The notes beneath the pieces were generated by a model. The model searched no databases. It saw nothing but the letters and a program-made list of their open reading frames with translations, and had not been told where the DNA came from. A stretch of 64,000 nt of DNA, taken from positions 62,001-126,000 of the forward strand of contig JAHDVX010000005.1 in the NCBI GenBank assembly GCA_023382455.1, read 5' to 3'. Shown here piece after piece: positions 17,611 through 25,557 of this stretch (positions within the stretch are counted from its first letter, which is position 1; each line of letters opens with the position of its first letter). The stretch comes from Flavobacteriales bacterium (lineage in GTDB: Bacteria; Bacteroidota; Bacteroidia; Flavobacteriales_F; PHOS-HE28). Position numbers and translations under genes: made by a program.

Positions 17611-18198
17611 TCAGTTACCCTCCTCCGGATCGGTATCCTCCGGCCCGAAGAGGTCATCGCCGGGCATGTCCTCCTCATCACGGCCGAGGTCGCCGATGAT
17701 GTCATCCCCGGGATTGATGCCCGGCGGGTTGAACAGGCCCCAGTCGTCGGCGATGAAGCGCTTCATGTCGAAGGCCTGCACCCAGTCCACGAAGAGCTTG
17801 CGGAATTCCTCCACTTCCTCGCGGAGCAGGTTGAAGTAGCGCGGCTCATCGTAGCCGAACATCTCCAGGCCGCGCAGGCCCACGACCAATTCGCGGGCCG
17901 CCTTGCGGATCAAGGTGGCGTTCTCCATGCGCAGGTCGTACACGTCGGCGCCCTCGGCCCCGGCGATCTTCGCCGGGATCAGGATGGCCGCCCCGTACAT
18001 GTCGTCCATCTGGTGCTGGAGCGCTTCCTGCCTGTATTCGGCCTCGCTTTTGTCGTCGCCCGGGGCCGGTGCGTCGTTCTTCTTCGGCTCCGGGGCCGCG
18101 GCCAGAATGTGCCGCACCAGGTTGCGGATTTCCTCTGCCTTCTTCATCAACGGCACGGCCTGGGGCAGCCGGAAGCGATCTTCCAAGGAGTAGTGCAT
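17611..18198 (-). CDS. Conserved hypothetical protein, acidic C-terminus
   Basis: 195 residues, no signal peptide and no recognised domain. The N-terminal two thirds look helical (LPQAVPLMKKAEEIRNLVRH; EYRQEALQHQMDDMYGAAI; LIRKAARELVVGLRGLEMFG; LLREEVEEFRKLFVDWVQAF), a compact four-helix arrangement. The last 40 residues are acidic and glycine/proline-rich (PGINPGDDIIGDLGRDEEDM, DPEEGN). The pattern suggests a soluble cytoplasmic protein found in related Bacteroidota. It sits 49 bp upstream of the aminotransferase gene on the same strand. A possible -7 element (TACCTTGC, 18221-18228) lies 22 bp before its ATG. No function is assigned. Confidence 0.7.
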   Translation of the reverse strand: MHYSLEDRFRLPQAVPLMKKAEEIRNLVRHILAAAPEPKKNDAPAPGDDKSEAEYRQEALQHQMDDMYGAAILIPAKIAGAEGADVYDLRMENATLIRKAARELVVGLRGLEMFGYDEPRYFNLLREEVEEFRKLFVDWVQAFDMKRFIADDWGLFNPPGINPGDDIIGDLGRDEEDMPGDDLFGPEDTDPEEGN

Positions 18199-18278
18199 GG
18201 GGTGTTGGAACTAGGATGCTGCAAGGTAATCCGCCGGACGACGTGGCGATGGCCGGCCCCGTGCCCGGGGTAGCGCGC

Positions 18279-18761
18279 TCAGCGCGGCGGGCCCGGGCGG
18301 CGGTTCCCGGGGGAGCGCCGGTCCAGCGCGCGCTTGAACACTTCGCGCGTGAAGTCGCGCTCGGTGCGGTCCAGGTACAGCGCCTTGCGGGCGCCGATGG
18401 CATCTTGGAATTGCAGCATGTACTTCTCCCAGATGGCGTTCTCGCGGCGGCGTTGGTCGATTTCCTGCGCCAGCATGGGCGCGGCCTGCGCATCGGTCAA
18501 GCGGGCAAAGTCGGGCCGGTCGCGCCGGCTGTCGCCCGCGGCTTTCCGCACGGCGTTGATCTCGCTGTCGTACTGGTTGTAGATCGGCCAGAACACTTGG
18601 GCTTCTTCGGGGGAAAGTTGGAGGCGCTGGGTGATGAAGGCCACTTTCTGCGCCTTGATCTCGGCCATGCGCTCGGGCGGAATGCCCTGGATGTCGTCGT
18701 TCTGGCCAAGGGCCAGCACGGGCAGGAGCAGGGAAAGGGCAATGGTGCAGGGGCGGCTCAT
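18279..18761 (-). CDS. Secreted Spy/CpxP-like protein, third gene of a sigma factor operon
   Basis: 160 residues from ATG 18761, which overlaps the previous stop as ATGA. The signal peptide is MSRPCTIALSLLLPVLALGQ. The mature part resembles small periplasmic Spy/CpxP-type helical proteins of Bacteroidota: ERMAEIKAQKVAFITQRLQL followed by SPEEAQVFWPIYNQYDSEIN, then a basic middle and EKYMLQFQDAIGARKALYLD. The pattern of about 25-residue hook-shaped helices with Leu-Ser-Pro-Glu-Glu-Ala is typical. Such genes commonly follow an ECF sigma factor and an anti-sigma-like gene in this phylum and may sense envelope stress. The C-terminus (RRSPGNRRPGPPR) is basic and proline-rich, probably disordered. 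Confidence 0.72.
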   Translation of the reverse strand: MSRPCTIALSLLLPVLALGQNDDIQGIPPERMAEIKAQKVAFITQRLQLSPEEAQVFWPIYNQYDSEINAVRKAAGDSRRDRPDFARLTDAQAAPMLAQEIDQRRRENAIWEKYMLQFQDAIGARKALYLDRTERDFTREVFKRALDRRSPGNRRPGPPR

Positions 18762-19213
18762 TCGTTGGGGAGGCATTGCAGCACGTCGTACATGGAGGGT
18801 TGTTCGTGGTCGAAGTAGGCCAGGGCTTCGTCGTCGGAGAGTTCCACGGCCACGCTGTCCCAGGCGGCATGGTTGGAGTAGGCATCGGCTTCCGCGGCCT
18901 CCGGCCTGAACTCGGGAAGCAGGGAGATGAACTCCTGCGGGCTGAGTTCGGGGACGGCCGCAGCACGGGGGCCGCCGCCGGGCCGCCACAGCCAAACGGC
19001 CGCGGCCAGCAGTGCCAGCACCGGCAGGGCCCAAGCCCACGGCCGTGTCCCGGGGCGGCCCGGGGCCTTGGCGCGCTGCACGGCCAGGGCCTGCACGCGG
19101 TGGGGGAATTGCTCAAAGAAGCCGTCCGCCACGAGGAAGGGATCCTCCTTGGGCAGGGCGTGCAGGCGCGGGGCCAGGCGTTGCCATTGGGCGTTGTTGC
19201 CGTCGGCTTCCAT
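18758..19213 (-). CDS. Single-pass membrane protein, probable anti-sigma factor
   Basis: 151 residues. The N-terminal half is cytoplasmic (QRLAPRLHALPKEDPFLVAD, GFFEQFPHRVQALA), a single membrane helix is WAWALPVLALLAAAVWLW at about residues 60-77, and an acidic periplasmic tail follows (SPQEFISLLPEFRPEAAEAD; YFDHEQPSMYDVLQCLPNE). The DPFxVPxxYFExxPxRV-like opening is shared with proteins that follow ECF sigma genes in Bacteroidota. Start ATG 19213 is 3 bp from the sigma factor stop and the end overlaps the Spy-like gene as ATGA, so the three genes form one translationally coupled unit. Anti-sigma activity is inferred from the arrangement; no zinc-binding HxxxCxxC motif is present. Confidence 0.65.
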   Translation of the reverse strand: MEADGNNAQWQRLAPRLHALPKEDPFLVADGFFEQFPHRVQALAVQRAKAPGRPGTRPWAWALPVLALLAAAVWLWRPGGGPRAAAVPELSPQEFISLLPEFRPEAAEADAYSNHAAWDSVAVELSDDEALAYFDHEQPSMYDVLQCLPNE

Positions 19214-19216
19214 CGT

Positions 19217-19801
19217 TCACGGATTTTGACGCTTCCCGGCGGCGAGGGTTTGATCGGCCCGGGTGAGCATCCCTTCGATCTTCTTCACCGCGATGTGGAA
19301 GCTGGCCTTCAACGCGCCTTCGCTGGTGCCCGTCACGCGGCTCATCTCGCTGTATTTCATGCCGTCGAAGTATTTCATGGTGAAGACGGCGCGCTGCTTG
19401 GGCGGCAGGTTCATCACCGCACGTTGGAGCTGCTGCTGGATGGCATCACCGCTGAAGTGTTCCTCGGAGATGAGCGTGGCGGTGAGTTGCTGGGACAGCT
19501 TGCGCTCGTTGAACAGGCACCGGCGCTTCAGCCGCCGCAGGTGGGAGATGCTTTCGTTGTGGGCCACGCGGAAGAGCCAGGTGTCCAGGCGGGCCTCGCC
19601 CCGGAAGTTATCCAGCCCCGTCCAGGCCTTGAGGAACACGTCCTGCAGGATATCCTCGGTCTCCGCCGGGTCGGTGACCATGCGGCGGATAAAGGCGTAG
19701 AGCCGGCGCTGGTGCAGCCGCACGATCTGGTTGAAGGCGTAGTGGCGGCTTTCCTCCTTGCGGAAGAGCGCCAGCAGTTCCTGGTCGCCTGGCTCGTTCA
19801 T
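19217..19801 (-). CDS. ECF-type RNA polymerase sigma factor (sigma-70 family)
   Basis: 194 residues from ATG 19801. It has region 2 (FNQIVRLHQRRLYAFIRRMV; DPAETEDILQDVFLKAWTGL; NFRGEARLDTWLFRVAHNES) with the -10 melting and core-binding helices, and region 4 (AVMNLPPKQRAVFTMKYFDG; MKYSEMSRVTGTSEGALKAS; FHIAVKKIEGML) with the -35 helix-turn-helix. Regions 1.1 and 3 are absent, as in group 4 sigma factors. The length agrees with the family. It heads a coupled operon with an anti-sigma-like and a Spy-like gene and starts 31 bp after the transketolase C-subunit stop, so read-through from the metabolic gene is possible. The regulon cannot be inferred here. Confidence 0.93.
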   Translation of the reverse strand: MNEPGDQELLALFRKEESRHYAFNQIVRLHQRRLYAFIRRMVTDPAETEDILQDVFLKAWTGLDNFRGEARLDTWLFRVAHNESISHLRRLKRRCLFNERKLSQQLTATLISEEHFSGDAIQQQLQRAVMNLPPKQRAVFTMKYFDGMKYSEMSRVTGTSEGALKASFHIAVKKIEGMLTRADQTLAAGKRQNP

Positions 19802-19832
19802 CCGCGGAAGGTGCGTTGAACGGGAAGCGGGA

Positions 19833-20786
19833 TCACTTGCGCGCGATGGCCTTCTTGGCGGCCTTCACCACGTCGGGCGTGTCCAGGCCGTACTTGGCCA
19901 GCAATTGGTCCGGCGTGCCGCTTTCCCCGAAGCTGTCGTTCACCGCCACATACTCCTGCGGCGTGGGCAGTTCGCGCGCGAGCAGTTGGGCAATGCTGTC
20001 GCCCAGGCCGCCGTACCGGTTGTGTTCCTCGCAGCTCACCGCGCATCGTGTCCTGCTTACAGAACGAAGGACGGCCTCCTCGTCCAAGGGTTTAATGGTG
20101 TGCACGTTCACCACCTCGGCGCTGATGCCTTCCTTTTCCAGTTCGGCCGCGGCCTGCAACGCTTTCCACACCAGGTGGCCGCAGGCGAAGATGCTGACGT
20201 CGCTGCCCTCGGTGAGCACCTGCGCCTTGCCGATCTCGAACGGCATGTCCACCGGGATGAACACCGGCCACTTCGGGCGGCCGAAGCGCAGGTACACCGG
20301 CCCCTCGTGGTCGGCCACGGCGATGGTGGCCTGCTTGGTCTGGTTGAAGTCGCAAGGCACGATCACCGCCATGCCGGGCAGCATCTTCATCAGGCCGATG
20401 TCCTCCAGGATCTGGTGCGTGGCGCCATCCTCGCCCAGGGTGAGGCCCGCGTGGCTGGCGCAGATCTTCACGTTCTTGCCGCTGTACGCGATGCTCTGGC
20501 GGATCTGGTCGTACACACGGCCGGTGCTGAAGTTGGCGAAGGTGCCGGTGTAGGGGATCTTGCCGCCGATGGTCATCCCTGCGGCCATGCCCATCATGTT
20601 GGCCTCGGCAATGCCCACCTGGAAGAAGCGTTCGGGGAATGCCTTGGCGAAGGCGTCCATCTTCAGCGATCCGGTGAGGTCGGCGCACAGCGCCACCACG
20701 CGGTCATCGGCCTTGCCGATCTCCAGCAAGCCTTCGCCGAAGCCGCTGCGGGTGTCCTTTTGGTCGAGTACGGGGTAGGAGGTCAT
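19833..20786 (-). CDS. Transketolase, C-terminal subunit
   Basis: 317 residues from ATG 20786. Transketolase moves two-carbon ketol units in the pentose phosphate pathway. This half carries the pyrimidine-binding and C-terminal domains: [40 protein letters not shown] with the catalytic Glu that activates thiamine diphosphate, [20 protein letters not shown], and the late [18 protein letters not shown]. The N-terminal half is encoded at 22479-23354, about 1.7 kb upstream, rather than directly next to it: a von Willebrand A gene lies in between. The two subunits should assemble to an alpha2beta2 enzyme. Split transketolases are normal in Bacteroidota; the separation is the odd part. Confidence 0.93.
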   Translation of the reverse strand: MTSYPVLDQKDTRSGFGEGLLEIGKADDRVVALCADLTGSLKMDAFAKAFPERFFQVGIAEANMMGMAAGMTIGGKIPYTGTFANFSTGRVYDQIRQSIAYSGKNVKICASHAGLTLGEDGATHQILEDIGLMKMLPGMAVIVPCDFNQTKQATIAVADHEGPVYLRFGRPKWPVFIPVDMPFEIGKAQVLTEGSDVSIFACGHLVWKALQAAAELEKEGISAEVVNVHTIKPLDEEAVLRSVSRTRCAVSCEEHNRYGGLGDSIAQLLARELPTPQEYVAVNDSFGESGTPDQLLAKYGLDTPDVVKAAKKAIARK

Positions 20787-20841
20787 GGGAGGAAGGTGAG
20801 GAGGTAAGGGAAGCGATTGAGGCAAGGTGGAAGGCGGGCGT

Positions 20842-22437
20842 TCAAAGTTCGATGTTCAGGGCCCTTCCGCTGGCGATGGTGAAGTCCTTCACCACGGAGA
20901 AGGCTGTTTCGCGGGCATCGGCGGGGCGCTGCACCACGCGGTAGTCGCCGGGCAGCAGCTTGAACTGGTTGCGTTCCAGGCGCGGGTCCAGGTCCACCAC
21001 CCATTCCAGTTCGTTCCCATTCCGCTTGAACACCGCACCGGGCCCGGCGGCCTTGGCCACCACGTTCAACGTGCCGCTCCTGGGGATGCCCACCGGCGTG
21101 GTTTCCCCTTGGCGGATCACCACGTTGGGGATCAGCAGCCGGGGAAGGGTGAGCACTTCCAGGTCGTATGTGCCGGTGCGGTAGAGCTGGCTGGTGTTCA
21201 TGGGCTGGGCGTTCACCGTGGCCGCATCGCCCTGCTTGCGCACGATGCACGCCACGGGGAATTCCGCGGTCACGGCCCCTTCGATCTTCAGGTCCAAGCG
21301 GCCTTGCCCGGCCACCAGCGCGATCACGTTGTGGCGCCCCGGCTCAATGGCCACGTTCTCCTTCACGCTCGGTGGCACGGTGTGCGCCACGATGCGGTAG
21401 GTGTACACGGGGTCGATGTCCAGCGTGTCCGGCACGCCGCGCCGGTTGATGGTGTGCACGAAGTCGTAGCGGCCCTCGCCGGTGCGCTGGTCGTAGAAGG
21501 TGACGGGCACATCGGTCTCCGTGGGCCGGCTGTCGTCGGTGAGCAGCAGCAGCTGGGTGGTGGTGTTGCTCAAGGCCTGGTCGATCACCACGCGCAGGAC
21601 GCGGTCGAAGGTCTCGGGCGTGCCCGCGTCGTAGTAGTTGCCCACGCACTTCAGGCTGAACTTGTTGGCCTCCTCGATGCCGATGCCGATGACGAAGGGC
21701 TTGAGCACGATTCCTTTCGCCTGCAGGGCGCGGCTCACGGCGCAGGGGTCCTCGTCGCACGCCTCGATGCCGTCGGTGATGAGGATGATGACGTTGCGCG
21801 CCTTGTTGTCGGGGAAGTCGCCCGCGGCCTTCTCCAGCGATCGCGCGATGGGCGTGGTGCCCAGGCAGCGCACCTCGTTCATCCGGTTGCGGATGGCCTG
21901 CGCGTTGCCCGGCGCGAAGGGCACTTCCAGCTTGGTGTCGTCGCAATCCTGCTTGCCTGGCTCAATGCGTGTTTGGTGCCCGTACAGGCGCAGCGCCAAT
22001 TCCACGTTGGGCTTGGTTTCCAGTGAGGCCAGTGAACCCTGCAACACGCGCCGGGCCACGGTGATGCGCGGCTCGTTCTCCCAAAAGGCGTTCATGCTGT
22101 TGCTGCAGTCCACCACGAAGAGGATGCGGGTGAGCCGGGTTTCTTCCCGGGGCTGGGTATAGGTCACGAATGGCAGGAGGATGAGCAGGAGGGCAGGGAG
22201 GTGGGAGCGGAGGGGATGGGAGGCGTTCGGTGGGGTGGACGGATAAGGAGGGAGAGCGGGGCAAGGGCGGTTGGAACCGGTGCGCCGGATGGATGCTTGG
22301 CGCAGCGGACCATGTAAGGGAACAGGGGCGGGCCAAGGTGTCTGCTCCGGCCTGGACCGCAACCAGCCGGAGACGCGCCGTACAACAGATGCACACCACT
22401 CACCGAATACCATGGATGCCATTATAACGCGGTCCAT
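20842..22437 (-). CDS. Secreted von Willebrand factor A domain protein (start codon uncertain)
   Basis: Open frame of 531 codons. The vWA domain starts [20 protein letters not shown] with the metal site DCSNS, followed by [17 protein letters not shown] (MIDAS Thr) and [17 protein letters not shown] (MIDAS Asp). The second half is beta-rich ([60 protein letters not shown]) and reads like two or three Ig-like modules. A strong signal-peptide core ([16 protein letters not shown]) lies at codons 80-95, but no ATG, GTG or TTG is found just before it; in-frame ATGs lie only at 22437, 22422 and 22413, which would add an odd Pro/Arg-rich leader of more than 70 residues. The gene divides the two transketolase genes. 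Function unknown; homologous proteins bind surface ligands. Confidence 0.82.
   Translation of the reverse strand: MDRVIMASMVFGEWCASVVRRVSGWLRSRPEQTPWPAPVPLHGPLRQASIRRTGSNRPCPALPPYPSTPPNASHPLRSHLPALLLILLPFVTYTQPREETRLTRILFVVDCSNSMNAFWENEPRITVARRVLQGSLASLETKPNVELALRLYGHQTRIEPGKQDCDDTKLEVPFAPGNAQAIRNRMNEVRCLGTTPIARSLEKAAGDFPDNKARNVIILITDGIEACDEDPCAVSRALQAKGIVLKPFVIGIGIEEANKFSLKCVGNYYDAGTPETFDRVLRVVIDQALSNTTTQLLLLTDDSRPTETDVPVTFYDQRTGEGRYDFVHTINRRGVPDTLDIDPVYTYRIVAHTVPPSVKENVAIEPGRHNVIALVAGQGRLDLKIEGAVTAEFPVACIVRKQGDAATVNAQPMNTSQLYRTGTYDLEVLTLPRLLIPNVVIRQGETTPVGIPRSGTLNVVAKAAGPGAVFKRNGNELEWVVDLDPRLERNQFKLLPGDYRVVQRPADARETAFSVVKDFTIASGRALNIEL
22191..22220 (+). other. G-quadruplex-capable G-rich tract at the 5' end of the vWA gene
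   Basis: The plus strand contains five GGG or GGGG runs separated by 2-6 bases (GGGCAGGGAGGTGGGAGCGG then AGGGGATGGG), enough for an intramolecular G-quadruplex; more GGG runs follow up to 22267. The tract is the template strand for the region that encodes the signal peptide of the vWA gene. Confidence 0.5.
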
Positions 22438-22478
22438 GGCAAAAACGTGCCGAAGTGCATGGGGCGGTCACGGCGCGC

Positions 22479-23354
22479 TCAGAAATCCCCAAGGGTTTCG
22501 GGCAACTGCTTCAAGGCGGCCTCCAGCTGCGCATCGTTGGGCGCTATGCCGTGCCAAGCGTGGCTACCCTCCATGAAGTCCACGCCCTTGCCCATTTCGG
22601 TGCGCATCAAGATCATCACCGGCTTGCCCTTCCCGGTGCGGCCCTTGGCTTGCTCCAGTCCTTCCAGTACGGCAGCCATGTCATTGCCGTTCATCTCCAG
22701 CACGTCCCAGCCGAAAGCCGCCCACTTGGCGCGCAGGTCGCCCAGGGGCATCACGTCGTCCACATCGCCGTCGATCTGGCGGCCGTTCCAGTCGATGGTG
22801 GAGATCAGGTTGTCCACTTGCTTTCCGACGGCGGCCATGGCGGCTTCCCAGATCTGGCCTTCCTGCAGTTCGCCGTCGCCATGCAGGGAATATACCAGCG
22901 AGGGGTCGCCGTTGAGCTTCTTGGCCAAGGCCGCGCCCACGGCCACGCTAAGCCCCTGGCCCAAGGATCCGCTGGCCACGCGCACGCCGGGCAGGCCCTC
23001 GTGCGTGGTGGGGTGCCCTTGCAGGCGCGAACTGATCCTCCGGAAGGTCTTCAGTTCGTCCAGCGGGAAGTATCCGCTGCGCGCCAACACGCTGTAGAAC
23101 ACCGGGCTGATGTGACCGTTGCTGAGGAAGAAGAGGTCCTCGCCGATGCCGTCCATGGTGAAGTTCTCCGCGTCATGGCGCAGCGCGTGGAAGTACAGGG
23201 CCACCAGGAAGTCCGTGCAGCCCAGGGAGCCGCCGGGGTGGCCGCTCTGGCAGGCGTGCACCATGCGCACGATGTCGCGGCGCACCTGGCTGGCGATGGA
23301 ACGGAGCTCCTGGACGGAGGCTTTGCGGGCTTCAGCCTGGTCGGTCTGGGTCAT
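22479..23354 (-). CDS. Transketolase, N-terminal subunit
   Basis: 291 residues from ATG 23354. It is the diphosphate-binding half of transketolase: RRDIVRMVHACQSGHPGGSL has the conserved SGHPGG, LFFLSNGHISPVFYSVLARS is the substrate and cofactor loop, VASGSLGQGLSVAVGAALA follows, and YSLHGDGELQEGQIWEAAMA is the thiamine-diphosphate GDG motif, ending with NLISTIDWNGRQIDGD. Together with the subunit at 19833-20786 it should form a full enzyme. An imperfect -7 box (TACCTTCG, 23379-23386) lies 24 bp before the ATG. The region between this gene and the VOC gene (149 bp) has no other obvious feature. Confidence 0.93.
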   Translation of the reverse strand: MTQTDQAEARKASVQELRSIASQVRRDIVRMVHACQSGHPGGSLGCTDFLVALYFHALRHDAENFTMDGIGEDLFFLSNGHISPVFYSVLARSGYFPLDELKTFRRISSRLQGHPTTHEGLPGVRVASGSLGQGLSVAVGAALAKKLNGDPSLVYSLHGDGELQEGQIWEAAMAAVGKQVDNLISTIDWNGRQIDGDVDDVMPLGDLRAKWAAFGWDVLEMNGNDMAAVLEGLEQAKGRTGKGKPVMILMRTEMGKGVDFMEGSHAWHGIAPNDAQLEAALKQLPETLGDF

Positions 23355-23503
23355 CTTCGGCGGAACGGGAATGTGCGGCGAAGGTATCCCGAAGCCCAGC
23401 GCTTCGCCGGTGGCGTGGAAAAGTCGCCGGTTTTGTGGATTGTGCCCCGGTCCACGGTAGAAGCGCGGGTGGGAGATCCGTTGGCGGGGCCTGTCCGCGC
23501 GGT

Positions 23504-23923
23504 TCAGCCCTTGCGGAACAAGCTGGCCGGGTCCTCGAAGGCCTTGAACTCGATGGCGTGGCCATCGGGATCCTCGATGAAGAAGCTGTGTTGTTCGCCC
23601 ACTTCGCCCTTCATCACCACCTGGGGTTCGATGAAGAAGCGGACGCCGAGCTTTTTGCACTTGTCGCGCATTTTCCGCCAATCGGCCAGGTCCAGCACGA
23701 TACCCCAGTGGTTGCTGGGCACGTGGCTTTGCGGGTTGTAGGTGTTCGCGGTCTTCACCACCATGGGCACCTGTTGGATGGTGAGCTGGTGGCCGAAGAA
23801 GTCGTAGTCCACCCAGGTATCGGAACTGCGGCCTTCCGCACAGCCCAACAAGCCGCCGTAGAAGGCCTTGATCCGTTTGAGGTCGGTGGTGGCGAATGCC
23901 AAGTGGAAGCGGCCGTTCAGCAT
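23504..23923 (-). CDS. VOC superfamily (glyoxalase/extradiol dioxygenase fold) protein
   Basis: 139 residues. The vicinal-oxygen-chelate fold is seen as two beta-alpha-beta-beta-beta units: FHLAFATTDLKRIKAFYGGL and LGCAEGRSSDTWVDYDFFGH in the first, and GIVLDLADWRKMRDKCKKLG and QHSFFIEDPDGHAIEFKAFE in the second. The closing DPDGHAIEFKAF has the usual metal-ligand glutamate, with His from FHLAF and NHWGIVL as further ligands. Substrates in this superfamily range from methylglyoxal adducts to aromatic diols and antibiotics, so no reaction is assigned. The ATG at 23923 is only 16 bp from a block of 8-bp tandem repeats (23940-23995), which therefore occupies its promoter region. Confidence 0.85.
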   Translation of the reverse strand: MLNGRFHLAFATTDLKRIKAFYGGLLGCAEGRSSDTWVDYDFFGHQLTIQQVPMVVKTANTYNPQSHVPSNHWGIVLDLADWRKMRDKCKKLGVRFFIEPQVVMKGEVGEQHSFFIEDPDGHAIEFKAFEDPASLFRKG

Positions 23924-23939
23924 GGGGAAGGGAGGTGAT

Positions 23940-24066
23940 GATCGGACGATCGGACAATCAGATGATCAGACAATCAGAAGGTCAGGTGATCAGGCGTGAT
24001 GGGGATGAGGATGAACCGGCAGTGGCTGCATTTGCTCATTTTTTCCGATCATCCGATAAGCTGATC
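23940..24066. repeat. 8-bp degenerate tandem repeat with inverted counterpart
   Basis: Seven head-to-tail 8-bp units run from 23940 to 23995: GATCGGAC, GATCGGAC, AATCAGAT, GATCAGAC, AATCAGAA, GGTCAGGT, GATCAGGC. The consensus is about GATCAGAC. After 47 bp of non-repeat sequence, three units in the opposite orientation follow (24043-24066; read on the minus strand GATCAGCT, TATCGGAT, GATCGGAA). The whole can fold as an imperfect hairpin. It fills the gap between the VOC gene start and the stop of the next gene. Confidence 0.8.
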
Positions 24067-24070
24067 TGGT

Positions 24071-24427
24071 TCAGTCCTCGTCGTCGTCACCGTCACCGTC
24101 GTCCGCAGTGGGGGCGTCGTCGGTCTCCTCCTCTTCCTCCTCATCGGCACCTTCCAGGTCGTCGGCGCCTTCAATTTCGTCGCCACCGCTTTCGCGGTCC
24201 TCGCCTTCCTGTTCCAGGAATTCCTCGATCTCCTCGCGTACCTGGGCGTTCATCTTGATCAGGTACATCACGTCGGGTGTGCGCAGTTCGATCACGCGCA
24301 GGGTTTCGCCCTTGGGCGTGGTCACGGTGCGGATATGGCTGTTCTCAACGCCATCCGGATATTGTTCCTGCAGCTTTTCACGCAGGTCGTCCGTCAGGGT
24401 GTCGAATGAACGGATTCGGCGTTCCAT
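24071..24427 (-). CDS. Small conserved hypothetical protein with polyacidic tail
   Basis: 118 residues from ATG 24427. The first 70 residues form a compact basic-to-neutral part (MERRIRSFDTLTDDLREKLQ; YPDGVENSHIRTVTTPKGET; LRVIELRTPDVMYLIKMNAQ), a mixed beta/alpha unit common in Bacteroidota proteins of unknown function. The last 45 residues are almost only Asp, Glu, Gly and Ala, ending in GDGDDDED, so this tail is disordered and strongly negative. No signal peptide or membrane segment. It starts 8 bp downstream of the deoxyhypusine-synthase-like gene and is probably in the same transcript. An acidic tail could bind polyamines, which the upstream genes would make; that is speculation. Confidence 0.72.
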   Translation of the reverse strand: MERRIRSFDTLTDDLREKLQEQYPDGVENSHIRTVTTPKGETLRVIELRTPDVMYLIKMNAQVREEIEEFLEQEGEDRESGGDEIEGADDLEGADEEEEEETDDAPTADDGDGDDDED

Positions 24428-24435
24428 GGGAGGTG

Positions 24436-25413
24436 TCACTGGTCGAGGATGTATGCAAAGATCAACGGGGCCACAATAGTAGCATCGCTTTCCACGATGA
24501 ACTTCGGGGTGTCGATGTCGAGCTTGCCCCAGGTGATCTTTTCGTTGGGTACGGCGCCGCTGTAGCTGCCGTAGCTGGTGGTGCTGTCGCTGATCTGGCA
24601 GAAGTAGCTCCAAAAGGGCACGTGGTCGCGCTCCAGGTCCTGATGCAGCATGGGCACCGTGCAGATGGGGAAATCGCCGGCGATGCCGCCCCCGATCTGG
24701 AAGAAACCGATGCCTTCGGTTCCCGCGTTTTCGGTGTACCAGTCGGCTAGCCACATCATGTACTCGATGCCGCTCTTCATGATGCCCGGCGTGCAGTCGC
24801 CCACGATGCAGTGGGCGGCGAAGATGTTGCCCATGGTGCTGTCCTCCCAGCCCGGGCAGATGATGGGCAGGTTGCGCTCGGCGGCCGCCACCATCCAGCT
24901 GTCCCGCGGGTCGATCTGGTAGTACTGCTTCAGTACGCCGGAGTTGATCAGTTCGTAGAAAAGCTCGTGCGGGAAGCGGCGCTTGCCGTTCTGCTGGCCG
25001 TCCTTCCACAGGTCCACGGCATGTTTTTCCAAGCGGCGGAAGGCCTCCTCCTCGGGGATGCAGGTGTCGGTCACGCGGTTCATGCCGCGGTCCAGCAGGG
25101 CACGTTCCTCGGCCGGGGTGAGGTCGCGGTAGTGGGGCACGCGCTGGTAGTGGTCGTGCGCCACCAGGTTCATCACGTCCTCCTCCAGGTTGGCGCCCGT
25201 GCAGCTGATGATGTCCACTTGGCCTTGCCGGATCATTTCAGCCAGGCTCTTGCCCAGCTCGGCGGTGCTCATGGCGCCGGCCAGGGAGATCAGCATTTTC
25301 TTGCCCGCGGCCTTGTGGGCCTTGTAGGCTTTGGCGGCGTCCATCATGGCGGCTGCATTGAAGTGCAGGAAGTGCCGCTCCATGAAGGACGATATCGGAC
25401 GGGAGTTGCTCAT
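24436..25413 (-). CDS. Deoxyhypusine-synthase-like protein (probable homospermidine/spermidine-type synthase)
   Basis: 325 residues from ATG 25413. Deoxyhypusine-synthase-like proteins use NAD to move the aminobutyl group of a polyamine. The fold is clear: KMLISLAGAMSTAELGKSLA with the NAD loop, IISCTGANLEEDVMNLVAHD, ICPGWEDSTMGNIFAAHCIV and FFQIGGGIAGDFPICTVP. The catalytic lysine is kept (Lys297 in EKITWGKLDIDTP). Bacteria have no eIF5A, so the protein substrate of the eukaryotic enzyme is absent; bacterial relatives make homospermidine or related polyamines. It lies 144 bp downstream of speA, which supports a joint polyamine pathway. An imperfect -7 box (TACCTTTC, 25449-25456) precedes the ATG. 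Confidence 0.88.
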   Translation of the reverse strand: MSNSRPISSFMERHFLHFNAAAMMDAAKAYKAHKAAGKKMLISLAGAMSTAELGKSLAEMIRQGQVDIISCTGANLEEDVMNLVAHDHYQRVPHYRDLTPAEERALLDRGMNRVTDTCIPEEEAFRRLEKHAVDLWKDGQQNGKRRFPHELFYELINSGVLKQYYQIDPRDSWMVAAAERNLPIICPGWEDSTMGNIFAAHCIVGDCTPGIMKSGIEYMMWLADWYTENAGTEGIGFFQIGGGIAGDFPICTVPMLHQDLERDHVPFWSYFCQISDSTTSYGSYSGAVPNEKITWGKLDIDTPKFIVESDATIVAPLIFAYILDQ

Positions 25414-25557
25414 GGTGCTCGTCAAGGTCAATGGGTCGATTTCGGCGCGAAAGGTATAGGCTTGCCGGTGATCCCGGTAGCGGTTGCTGCCCGGTATTTC
25501 CGTGCCGTGGGGAAGCTGCCGCAGCACGGGCACCGGTGCCCCGGGAGGGCGGTTCGT

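Noticed and set aside
16800-17705. Longer N-terminus for the aminotransferase (start at 17705)
   Set aside because: The extra 48 residues are Arg/Thr-rich and overlap the upstream gene; the family start is at 17561, next to a -7 box.
18211-19116. 301-codon alternative frame over the Spy-like and anti-sigma-like genes
   Set aside because: It is Pro/Arg/Ala-rich with no fold, while the two coupled genes in the other frame have signal or membrane segments.
23940-24066. CRISPR array
   Set aside because: The repeats are 8 bp, degenerate and without spacers, and no cas gene is present.
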